Positions 18,366-27,400 of a DNA stretch of 28,698 bases are shown here, piece after piece (the first letter of the stretch is position 1; every line of letters begins with the position of its first letter). Below the pieces are notes generated by a model. It had not been told where the DNA came from. It saw nothing but the letters and a program-made list of their open reading frames with translations, and did not search any database. The stretch covers positions 1 to 28,698 of the forward strand of contig JASAOO010003206.1 of the NCBI GenBank assembly GCA_030849075.1. The letters run 5' to 3'. Source of the stretch: Zelonia costaricensis. Its lineage: Eukaryota; Euglenozoa; Kinetoplastea; Trypanosomatida; Trypanosomatidae. The position numbers and the translations under genes are program-made.

Positions 18366-21131
18366 ATGCCGGCGGCACGCGATGAGGCCGAGGACATGCG
18401 CCGTGCCAAGGCGCGCGCAAAGCAGCAGCGCTGGCAGGAGCGGCAGGAGCGCTCGCGCGACAACCGCGACGAGATTGACCAGCTGCAGCTGCGCTGCGCC
18501 GACATGCGCCGCGAGCTGGAGGACATCGCGGACTCGACGGAGGCGAACACGTCGACGCAGCACCAGTACAGAAAGTTCACGGAGCTGCCCATCTCGCAGC
18601 GCACGCAGATGGGTCTGGAGCGGGGCCACTACACGACGTTGACGCCCATCCAAAAGGACACGCTACACCTCGCGCTTGCCGGGTTCGACGTGCTTGGCGC
18701 GGCGAAGACGGGCTCGGGCAAGACGCTGTGCTTTGTGATCCCCGTACTCGAGCGGCTGTATCGCGAGCACTGGTCGTCCGACATGGGTGTGGGCGCGCTG
18801 CTTCTGAGCCCCACGCGGGAGCTTGCGCTGCAGATCTTCAAGGTCATGCAGCTCGTCGGGCACAAGCACGTCCTCTCGGCGGCGCTGCTGACCGGAGGCC
18901 GCGATGTGCAGGAGGAGCGGAAGCGGCTGCACGCCATCAGCATCATCGTCGGCACGCCCGGCCGCGTCTTGCACCACCTGCAGGACGACGCCGACCTCGT
19001 GCTGGACAACATGCAGCTCTTCTGCATGGACGAGGCGGACCGGCTGCTAGACATGGGCTTCCGCGAGGCCATCACGAACATTCTGAAGTACCTGCCGCCG
19101 CAGCGACAGACACTGCTGTTTTCAGCGACGCAGACGACGGACGTGCAGATGCTGGCGCAGATGTCGCTCAAGGACCCGCGCTACGTCTCCACGCAGGCCA
19201 TCACGGCGGCGCCGACGCCCACGACGCTGTGCCAGAACTTCGTTGTCATTGAGCTGCACCGGAAGCTCGACGCGCTGCTCATGTTCCTGAAGCGGCACCC
19301 GAACGACAAGGTTGTGGTCTTTGTCAGCACGTGCAACCAGGTGAAGTTCATGTACCTCGCTCTCTCCAAGATCCTCAAGAAGATGCGCATTCCCTCGATG
19401 TGCCTGACGAGCAAGATGAAGCAGTTCCGCCGCGAGGAGGTGTTCCTGACCTTCTGCCGATGCAAGTCGGCCGTGCTGCTCTGCACTGACGTCGCCTCCC
19501 GCGGCCTCGACTTCCCGCTCGTGCACTGGGTGGTGCAGTACGACTGCCCGGAGAGCGCGCAGACGTACATCCACCGCGCGGGACGCACGGCCAGGGCCGG
19601 GGCTCGCGGCGTGAGTCTGCTCTTCCTCACCCCGCGCGAGACGCCGATGCTAAGCTACCTGCATCACAAGCACGTCCCGCTGCGCGAGATCGCCATCAAG
19701 CCGGACTACCTCACCTCCTCGCAGGAGATCTTCGTGGCGCTGGTGGTGCAGGGTCTCAAGTACGAGGCACAGAAGGCGTTCATCGCCTACCTGCGCTCCG
19801 TCTACTTTGCCTCCAACAAGAACGTCTTCGAGGTCGGCGCCGTCGACGTCGAGGCGTTCGCGAAGTCGCTCGGGCTGCTCGTCGTGCCGGACATGTCGGA
19901 GCTGCAGAACCTGCAGCGCAGCGCGAAGAACCTGCCGTGGGACATCGTGAACTTCATCGCACAGCGTGACGGCGGCGACAAGGACAAGGCCGGCGCAGGC
20001 CTGACGCGCAAGGAGAAGCACCTGCAGGCCACCGACATGTTCCGTGTCATGGAGCAGAAGCAGCGGTTCGCGAACAAGCACGGCGCGCTGAACGACGGCG
20101 ACGACGCCGCGCGGCGGACAAACGGCGGCTCGTCGGGCGACATCGACAGCGACAGTGACGACGACTTCCTCGTGAAGAAGTCGGTAGCCGCCGCGGGGAA
20201 TAGCAGCCAGGGCAGCGAAGCGCGAAGTGCGGCGACGGCGGCGGCGGCTGGTGCACGCAACCCCCTCCACCTCACCGTCGAGGAGCGTCTTGCCGGTCTC
20301 TCGAAGAACAAGCGCCGCAAGCTAATCGAAAACCCAGACCTGCGGGTGCGCGACCTTGGGCTGAACGAGCACATCGTCTTCCGGGACGACAGCGACGACG
20401 ACGACGACGAGGACGGCGACGAGGACGCCACGGGCGATGCAGCGGCGGCGGCGCGGCGCAAGGCGACCCGTAGGAGCAGGCAAGGCAACGGCGATCCGAA
20501 ATTGGACGGCAGCGATGAGGACGAGGACGGCGGGACGACCGTCACGAGCCTCCTGAAGGGCGCCGTGTCGCGCGGTGCAGCGAACAGCGCCGGCGTCGAG
20601 GACGACTCGGCTGAGAGCGACGGCGGCGTGGACTTCACGGCCAAGCTGCAGAACCGCGTTCAGACAAACAAGGCCGACGACCTCGAGAGGGCCAAGAAGA
20701 TGCGCCGGCTGCGTCGTCTGCAGCGTCAGGGCCGCGTCTCGCGCAAGTCCACGATTGACGAGAGTGGCGTCAAGACCGCGAACGGCGGTCCGCGGCCAGC
20801 CAACTCAGATGAGGAGGACGGCGGCAGCGGCGAGTACGACGACGGCGACAGCGACGCCGAGAGCACCGGGTCCCTGAGCCGACTGCTCAAGGCGGCTCGC
20901 GGGGAGCTCTACAGCGACGACGACGACAATGACAGCGAAGGCGCAGTGGCCCGCGACGAGGCGAAGGCGTCCCCGCGAGTGGCGGCGCGCAACGGGACGG
21001 CGGCGCAGCGCGGCAAGCGCGCCTACCACGGCATCGACAGCAGCGACGATAACGAGAGTGACGACGACGGTGGGGCGGCCGCAAAGGCGCCGGCAGCCCC
21101 GCCGAAGAAGAAGTCGAAGCTGCGGCGTTGA
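18366..21131 (+). CDS. DBP4: DEAD-box ATP-dependent RNA helicase, DBP4/DDX10 type
   Basis: This encodes 921 residues. The helicase core shows the Q motif (F..LPIS with Q96), Walker A AAKTGSGKT at 112-120, PTRELA, TPGR, DEAD at 222-225, SAT at 253-255 and HRAGRTARA from 403. The wording around them (KFTELPISQRTQMGL, LGAAKTGSGKTL) is characteristic of DBP4/Hca4/DDX10, which in yeast releases U14 snoRNA from pre-rRNA during small-subunit maturation. A DUF4217-like extension covers about 456-515, as expected for that subfamily. The C-terminal 350 residues carry repeated Asp/Ser/Glu patches alternating with Lys/Arg stretches and end in a basic PKKKSKLRR tail, consistent with nucleolar localisation and CK2-type phosphorylation. 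A short coiled coil precedes the core. The family call is strong; the exact orthologue is inferred from sequence resemblance only. Confidence 0.93.
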   Translation: MPAARDEAEDMRRAKARAKQQRWQERQERSRDNRDEIDQLQLRCADMRRELEDIADSTEANTSTQHQYRKFTELPISQRTQMGLERGHYTTLTPIQKDTLHLALAGFDVLGAAKTGSGKTLCFVIPVLERLYREHWSSDMGVGALLLSPTRELALQIFKVMQLVGHKHVLSAALLTGGRDVQEERKRLHAISIIVGTPGRVLHHLQDDADLVLDNMQLFCMDEADRLLDMGFREAITNILKYLPPQRQTLLFSATQTTDVQMLAQMSLKDPRYVSTQAITAAPTPTTLCQNFVVIELHRKLDALLMFLKRHPNDKVVVFVSTCNQVKFMYLALSKILKKMRIPSMCLTSKMKQFRREEVFLTFCRCKSAVLLCTDVASRGLDFPLVHWVVQYDCPESAQTYIHRAGRTARAGARGVSLLFLTPRETPMLSYLHHKHVPLREIAIKPDYLTSSQEIFVALVVQGLKYEAQKAFIAYLRSVYFASNKNVFEVGAVDVEAFAKSLGLLVVPDMSELQNLQRSAKNLPWDIVNFIAQRDGGDKDKAGAGLTRKEKHLQATDMFRVMEQKQRFANKHGALNDGDDAARRTNGGSSGDIDSDSDDDFLVKKSVAAAGNSSQGSEARSAATAAAAGARNPLHLTVEERLAGLSKNKRRKLIENPDLRVRDLGLNEHIVFRDDSDDDDDEDGDEDATGDAAAAARRKATRRSRQGNGDPKLDGSDEDEDGGTTVTSLLKGAVSRGAANSAGVEDDSAESDGGVDFTAKLQNRVQTNKADDLERAKKMRRLRRLQRQGRVSRKSTIDESGVKTANGGPRPANSDEEDGGSGEYDDGDSDAESTGSLSRLLKAARGELYSDDDDNDSEGAVARDEAKASPRVAARNGTAAQRGKRAYHGIDSSDDNESDDDGGAAAKAPAAPPKKKSKLRR

Positions 21132-21477
21132 GGAGCTGGCAGGAGAGGAGGGAGGGGGGCCGGAGGAGGTGAGTGCACTGCCGCGCTCTCGCTCCCGTGG
21201 TGCGGCAAGCAGCTTGCTTGCCCATCAAGATGGTGGGACAGAGTTCTGGCTTTTTTACGGCTCGAACCGCTCCCGCGCGCCACGGCACCTCCGAAGCCGA
21301 TCCAGATTTACCGTTAGCGTGCGGGCGGTATCGACCAGTGTACTCGTCTCGTCTGGCCACCGGCTGGGGTGGTGGTGGTGGTGGCCGTTGATCGTTGTCG
21401 TGTCCTTGCCTTTTTTCCCTTTTCTTTTTTTCAATGAAACTGTGACGATTAAGAACTCGACTTAAGCGTAAGAAAGT

Positions 21478-21503
21478 CGGCGGCGCCGCGGGTGGCGCCG
21501 CCG
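21478..21503. repeat. Perfect GC-rich inverted repeat (hairpin)
   Basis: Two 10-base arms (cggcggcgcc and its exact complement) flank a 6-base loop. As RNA on the + strand this would be a very stable stem in the helicase 3' UTR or the spacer. Its function is unknown. Confidence 0.85.
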
Positions 21504-21998
21504 CAGGTGCTTGTGTGCCTCACGTTTCCTGTAGCACGGAACTTCGTAATTCTGTGTAGTGTGTGTGTGTGATGAGTCGCAACGACTTTGCGAGGTCTCG
21601 AACGTTTGCGTTGGCTGGTGTCGCGGTGTTTGTCTCTTGCGTTCACGGTAAGAGGTGACATTCACTGGCGCTGCGAGTGGAGACGGCAAGCACGATAAAA
21701 GGAGTCAGAATGCCAGCGGCTTTACTTTGGAGCGGGGGGCAGGGGTGGGGCGGGGGGGGGACGGCAGCTCCCCCCCCAGCCCCCTCAACTCGTCCACTGG
21801 GTTGGTGGGTTGCGTTGAGCGCCTGCCCGTCAACCACCGCGACTGTCGAGTCTTTGCGCGCGTCACGGCGATGCACAACGCCGCTCTCGCCGCACCCTTC
21901 GCCCCCTCTCTCTCTCGTTCACCTCCTCACGGCTTTTACCGCCGCGTCATGTGACGCCCTATCCTCGCGTCCACCGCAGCTGCCCGACCATCATCACA

Positions 21999-22024
21999 TT
22001 CTTTCTCTGCCGTCTCCGACGCAG
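21999..22024 (+). promoter_or_regulatory. Predicted spliced-leader acceptor for COQ2
   Basis: A C/T tract (21999-22018) is followed by AG at 22023-22024, giving a 5' UTR of about 153 nt before the ATG at 22178. The AG at 22172-22173 seems too close to the start codon. Confidence 0.5.
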
Positions 22025-22177
22025 GGTGTCTTGTCAGCACCCCTCTACGCGACACACGGATACGCCGCACTCACACAAACATACACACACACATCTCCTT
22101 TTACTTACGCATTTATCGTGTCGCCTCCTACTTTTCTCCCCCGCCCTTATCAACCTTCGTGGGCTCGGCTAGGTGCG

Positions 22178-23647
22178 ATGTTTCGGCGCACGCCGTTCTG
22201 GCCGAAGGTGTCGCGGTCGTGGACGAAATCCTCCATCGGCGCCGCCACAGCGCACTTCCCCGATGCCGTGCGCGCCGACCCGGCGGCAGCGCGGTCAGGC
22301 ACGACGTCAGCGCGCGAGACGCGGTCGTGGGCGTTGAACGACCAGACGGTGAACGCGGAGAAGCTGCCGAAGCCGATACAGCTTGCCGTGCGCAAGCTGC
22401 GCCTCTACGGCGACCTCGTGCGCTTCGATCGCCCTGTGGGGTGGCAGCTGCTGCTGATTCCATGCTACTGGGGCTCTGCGCTGGCGGTGACGCGCGCGCT
22501 GGTGTGGGAAGGCGCCGACCCGGCCGTGTTGTGCGCCCCGCTGCTGCCCCCGCACCTGGCCATCCAGTTTCTCGTCGGTGCCTACCTGATGCGCAGTGCG
22601 GGCTGCATCGTGAACGACATGTGGGACCGCAAGTTCGACCGCATGGTGGAGCGGACGGCGCAGCGGCCGCTCGCGTGCGGCGCCATGTCGATGCCGGAGG
22701 CGACGGCCATCCTCATCTCGCACGTCTTTCTGGCCGGCATCATCGCGCTGAACCTCTCACCCGCCGCCCTGCAGGCGTGCCTGGCCATCACGCCGGTGTG
22801 GGTCATGTACCCGTTCATGAAGCGCATCACCTACGCCCCGCAGTTCTTTCTCGGGCTCTGCTTCAACTGGGGCATCTTCGTCGGCTACGCCGCGGTGCTC
22901 GGCCGCGTCGACCTCGCCATCTGCTTACCCATGTACTGCGGTGCCGTGATCTGGACAATTCTGTACGACACCATCTACGCCTACCAAGACCGCCGCGACG
23001 ACCTCAAGTGCGGCGTGAAGAGCACCGCGATCTGGATTGGCGACCGCAAGTACATCCTGAACGCGATGGTGGCCCCCATCATGGCCTGCATGCTCACCAG
23101 CGGCTTTCTGGCGTCGCAGTCCCTGCCCTTCTACGTCGGTATTCTGCTGTGCATGTACCACCTGCACACCATTGTCGACGACGTCAACATCTACGACGGC
23201 TGGTCGTGCGCCCAGGGCTTCAAGCGCAACGTCCGCCTCGGCATGTATGTGCTGCTCGCCATGTGCATCGGCAACCTCTGCTGGACGTTTGCGTCCGAGC
23301 ACGAGGCGGAGCGCGACGCCAACACCGAGAGCGCACCCGCCGGCTCAGCGCTCTCGCGCTTCCTCTTCCTGAATCAGGCCGCGCAGGCCAGCGCCTACAC
23401 AATGACCAGCTTCAACTGGGTGGACCGCTTCATGCACCCTGCGTTTGTGCAGGCGGAGGTGGCCAAGGCAGCGGGCGCCACGGAGGCGCCGCCGATCCCG
23501 GCGTGGATGCGGCGCGAGTACCTGACCCAGAACGTGACGACCATCCTCGTCTTTCTCGGAGTGCCGGAGGACACGGTGTCGGCGTGGGCGGCGGCGTGGT
23601 ACGCCCGGTTGGACCACTACAACATGTTCTCCAAGATCAGCCTCTAG
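22178..23647 (+). CDS. COQ2: 4-hydroxybenzoate polyprenyltransferase, mitochondrial (COQ2)
   Basis: It attaches the polyprenyl tail to 4-hydroxybenzoate, the committed step of ubiquinone synthesis at the inner mitochondrial membrane. The product has 489 residues. Both UbiA-family aspartate motifs are intact: NDMWDRKFD from 146 (N146, D147, D150, D154) followed by RTAQRPLA, and YDTIYAYQDRRDD from 263 (D264, D271, D274, D275). These bind the prenyl diphosphate through magnesium. About nine hydrophobic segments are visible, as expected for the fold. The first 60 residues are Arg/Ser/Ala-rich (MFRRTPFWPKVSRSW), fitting a mitochondrial presequence. The start at 22178 is preferred over upstream in-frame ATGs because of that leader and the composition change. 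After the last membrane segment, about 130 extra residues follow that are not part of the usual enzyme. Confidence 0.95.
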   Translation: MFRRTPFWPKVSRSWTKSSIGAATAHFPDAVRADPAAARSGTTSARETRSWALNDQTVNAEKLPKPIQLAVRKLRLYGDLVRFDRPVGWQLLLIPCYWGSALAVTRALVWEGADPAVLCAPLLPPHLAIQFLVGAYLMRSAGCIVNDMWDRKFDRMVERTAQRPLACGAMSMPEATAILISHVFLAGIIALNLSPAALQACLAITPVWVMYPFMKRITYAPQFFLGLCFNWGIFVGYAAVLGRVDLAICLPMYCGAVIWTILYDTIYAYQDRRDDLKCGVKSTAIWIGDRKYILNAMVAPIMACMLTSGFLASQSLPFYVGILLCMYHLHTIVDDVNIYDGWSCAQGFKRNVRLGMYVLLAMCIGNLCWTFASEHEAERDANTESAPAGSALSRFLFLNQAAQASAYTMTSFNWVDRFMHPAFVQAEVAKAAGATEAPPIPAWMRREYLTQNVTTILVFLGVPEDTVSAWAAAWYARLDHYNMFSKISL

Positions 23648-24455
23648 GCAACTCGACCTGTAGAAGAGGGAAGGGGGACGAAAGCAAGTGGGTAGGGAGG
23701 GGTTCGGGTGTCAGCCGGTGGTGGGAAACGAGGATGTGTATGTTGTAGCTCAGGTGGCGATGGTGCGTGGGCGCCGTACCGAGACAAGAGAAGGGTGCTC
23801 CGCCGCGAACGACCTGCTGCTCCTTCTCTTTCTCCACACGTCAAAACTCCGCGCACGCGATGGTCCGCTAAGGGCACGTAAGAAGCCGATACAGGGCAGT
23901 CACCATCAAGTTCGCGGCTTCCGCGCTCCGCCTCCGGGAACGGAAGCGAGGGCCACGTGAGTTGGGAAAAAAAAATTCTTTTCTGCGTGCGTGGACGGAG
24001 TCCGCCGCGGTGGCGAGCCCGAGTCCAGACAACGCCATGCCACCTACACTTGCTCCCTCTCTGGGCGCAGAGCGGCGTGACACGGTGCGAGGCTTAGCCC
24101 TTGTGCGGAGATGCCATATATCCGTCCCTATTCACCTCCCCCCCCCTCTCCTCCCTCCCCAACTCCAACGCGTATTCTCACCCACACACGCCGTCCCGCT
24201 CTCTCTCTCTGTTCCTCTCTCACTGACACCCGTGCCCATGTGCACAGCGACGCAGCAAAACACGCTGCGACGCGACCCCGCCAAGAGTCAACGCTGCTTC
24301 GGGCCCACGCCCCTGAACCTCACCCGTCTATACCCCTCAACACCTCCCCCCTTCTCTTTATCCTAACCCCCCCCCCCCCCGCCCCGCCCCGCCCCCTCCT
24401 CCTAGACCCCTTTTCGCTTCTCTATCTGCAATTTCGTTCTTGTTCTCAAGTCTCC
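23648..24455. other. Intergenic region before the LRR gene
   Basis: About 810 nt with no convincing gene. The first half is purine-rich 3' UTR. The second half is C/T-rich with long poly-C runs (up to 14 C near 24367-24380). The LRR reading frame is open back to 24111, but that part translates to Pro/Ser/Leu low complexity and is treated as 5' UTR. Confidence 0.7.
24343..24405 (+). promoter_or_regulatory. Candidate spliced-leader acceptor for the LRR gene
   Basis: A very C-rich tract is followed by AG at 24404-24405, about 50 nt before the ATG at 24456. The AG at 24449-24450 would leave only 5 nt. Confidence 0.45.
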
Positions 24456-27400
24456 ATGGAACAAGCCGTGACTGTCTCGCGCGAGCCGGCTCTGGCGCCA
24501 TGCCCGCCACGCGACTTGGCCGCCGGGGGTGCCGCCGCTACCCCTCGACCGGCACGCCGCCGCCCGTCGGCTGGCCGGCACCGCCGCAAGCCGGCCAGCG
24601 CCGCCGTCCCCGCCACCCACCGCGTCCCGCACATTCCCAGCAACGCCTGGTTTTTCCACACCGCTCTCCTGCCGGCCCTGCGCACGCTGCCGCGGCGCAG
24701 CAGCGGGGGCAGCAGCAGCAGCAGCAGCACCGCGGCGAACCCCTCCCGAAACGCCTCCTACAGCGCCGAGCAAGGAGCCGCGTCGCCGACGGCGCAGCAA
24801 CATTGCCGCAAACGCCACCCGCGCAAGAGCCTCGACGGCGACGCCGCAGCGGAGCCCCCACTCGCGCCTTCGCATCTGCCACAGGTGCTGTCCCCCCTTT
24901 TGCGGGCCACTGAGGCCGGCAGCGTCTGTCCTGAGGGCAGCGAGGCCGCAGAGCCGCCGCATCTCTTCATCGCAGCGGACCTTCTCTTCTTCGAGGACGC
25001 CCCGCGGGCGTCGGACTCACTCGATGATGGAGAAGGTGCCGCCACGGCCTCGCTGGTCGACCGCTTCAGTCTGCGCACGCTCTTTACCGCGCGCTGCAAG
25101 CAGCTTGGCATGCGGCGGCCACCGCAAGCGGTGCTGCGGCAGCTCCCCAGCGCGACGGGCCGCGAGGCTGCGTTGGAGTTGCGCTCGCTCGTCCTGCGCG
25201 ACACGTACCTTCCCGCGAAGGCGTGCCAGGCGCTGACAGTGCTGTTGCCCTACTGCCCCGAGCTGGAGGTCATCGATATCAGCAGCGCTAGCCTCAAGAC
25301 GGCGTCGAGCTGTGTGGAGGGCATCGACGCGTTTCTCGACGGTCTGTTGCGGGGAAATGCCCAAAACGGCATCGGCAGGGCGCTGCACATGCTGAACCTC
25401 TCACACAACCGGCTGAGCGACCGAACCGGCTGGCGACTCGTGCGACTGCTCGAGCAGCAGCGCGGGCTGCGCATGGTGAACGTCGAAGGCACTGGCATGA
25501 GCCAGGATCTGGAGGCGTGCATCGCGGAAGCGATGCGCCGCAACTCGCGCGTGAGTCGCCCTCTACCGTGGCTCACCGAGGCGGACACCGAGGAGGCAGA
25601 CGCGCTGGTGGCCACCACCGTGTCCGCCTTTGCTGGCAGCCAGAACAACGCCGTCCCGTCACACGGTGGTCTCGCCAGCGCGACGCGGGAGGACAAGATG
25701 AACGACAGCGGCAGCGCGGCGCGTCAGCAGCGGCGGACATCGCTGGTCGGAAAGGTGGGTGGGAGTCGATACCCGGTAAGTCTCTACGGGCAGGGCGGTG
25801 CGATGGACTACGGTTCCGGCGGCTACGACAAGGTCGGGGCCGACGAGGACGAGGACGACTACGACGAGACGGAGCTGCCCGTTTCTGCGGAGGTGGCGGC
25901 CGCTTTGGTCGAGTTGCGCATGCGCCTGTTTCGCAACCGCCGGCAAATGCAGCGCGTCTACGACTGCTTCATCCTGCCGCAGAGCGTGGAGCAGGAGGTG
26001 TCGCTCGGCAACTCTGCCTTCAACGCGTACGGGTCGCCTTCACAGGGCAGCCTGGGCGCGCGCACGCTGTGGCCGTCGCAGGTGCACCTCGAGCTGCTCG
26101 GCGGCGCCCCCGTTCCCGCCAGTGCGGTGATGGAGACGCAGTCCGGGCTGTGCAGCTGGAAGGCCTTCTTTCGTGCTCTGCGTGTGCTCGGCGTACGCAG
26201 TGCCTCGAAGGACCTGAAGCAGTCGATGCAGTTCGCGAGCAGTTGCGGCGTGCTGACGGCCGAGAGCGTGCAGTTCGGCAAGCTCGTCAACCTGCTACGC
26301 ACGCACGTGACACTGCTGCCGTTGCCACCGCCGCCGTTCGAGATGGAGACGAGTGCGGCGGCGCCGGCGAAGATGACGTCGGCGGCCGCATCGCTGCTGC
26401 CCCGCATCATCAACCCCGTCTTTCCCCACCCGTACGTGCTCTCCTCTCGCGAGGAGACGGCGGCGCCGGCGGACGCGGTGGATATGCTCAGCCCCATCTT
26501 CTCGCCAGTGCCGCCGGGGCTCGCACAGAACCCGTCCTTCCGGCGCCCGACAAGCGGGTCGAACCGCAGCGTGTCCCCTGCGGTGTCGCCGGCCAGCTTT
26601 CGCATTGGGAAAGGTTTCACAGCGCAGGAGGGCCCCGCCGTGGCGGTTTCGCCCCAGAGCACGGCCGCCGCAACGCGCGTGCGGACAACGCCCAACGTGG
26701 GTGTGCACGAGGTGCCCGGCTGGACCCCTGATGAGACTCCTTTTGCGGCGGTGGAGGCTGAAGCCGGCGGCCCAGTTCGCCGCAGCAGCTCCGCTCCCCG
26801 CCAGCCACTCGTGGTGCAGACTGGAGCCCAGGCACCCGCGGGCTCGTCTGCAACGACGCCAGGCTCTGCGGCTGCGGACTGCGAGCTGCCCTCGGGCGGC
26901 TTCAGCGCCACTACAGGATCACCGACACCGGGCGAGCCCATGCGCCGCCGTACGTCGTCCCGCACGGCGCAGGAGGCGATGGCGGCGTCGATGTCGGATG
27001 CGAGTAGCGCAACTCGGAGCGTTACACGGAGCCGGAATGAGCGTGAGCAGGAGCAGTCGAAGATGCGGCGCACCTCTGCAGCGGCGCCGCCCAGGTGCGC
27101 CGCAACGGAGCTGGAGGAGGTGCAGGCCGCAGGAGGTCCTGGTAGCCCCGCGGGGGCCGTCGACGTCTTGATGGCGGGCCCCTCCGCGGCCGGGGCTCGG
27201 CACACAGTCGAGCCGTCCTCCATGGAGGCGCAGTACGTGCTGGATCGCATCTATGACGCACGGCAGAGCCTGCGTGCGCAGCTGCGGCTTCAGGGTCTGA
27301 CCCGCCAGCAGGCGCTTCACCTGGACGCCGTGGCGCGCACCCGCGCAAGCGCGAGTGTGAGCAACCCCGACGGCGCGAAGGGCGGCTTGCCGGTGAACGT

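Larger units (their letters stand above)
21132..22177. other. Intergenic region between helicase and COQ2 genes
   Basis: About 1.05 kb. It holds the helicase 3' UTR, a T-rich tract near 21409-21431, a perfect GC-rich inverted repeat at 21478-21503, TG-rich patches and then pyrimidine-rich DNA leading to the COQ2 acceptor. The COQ2 frame is open back to 21677, but that upstream part has intergenic composition. No separate gene is seen. Confidence 0.7.

Noticed and set aside
21569..21575. C-box-like GTGATGA suggesting a C/D snoRNA
   Set aside because: No CTGA D box was found at a suitable distance downstream and no terminal stem is visible.
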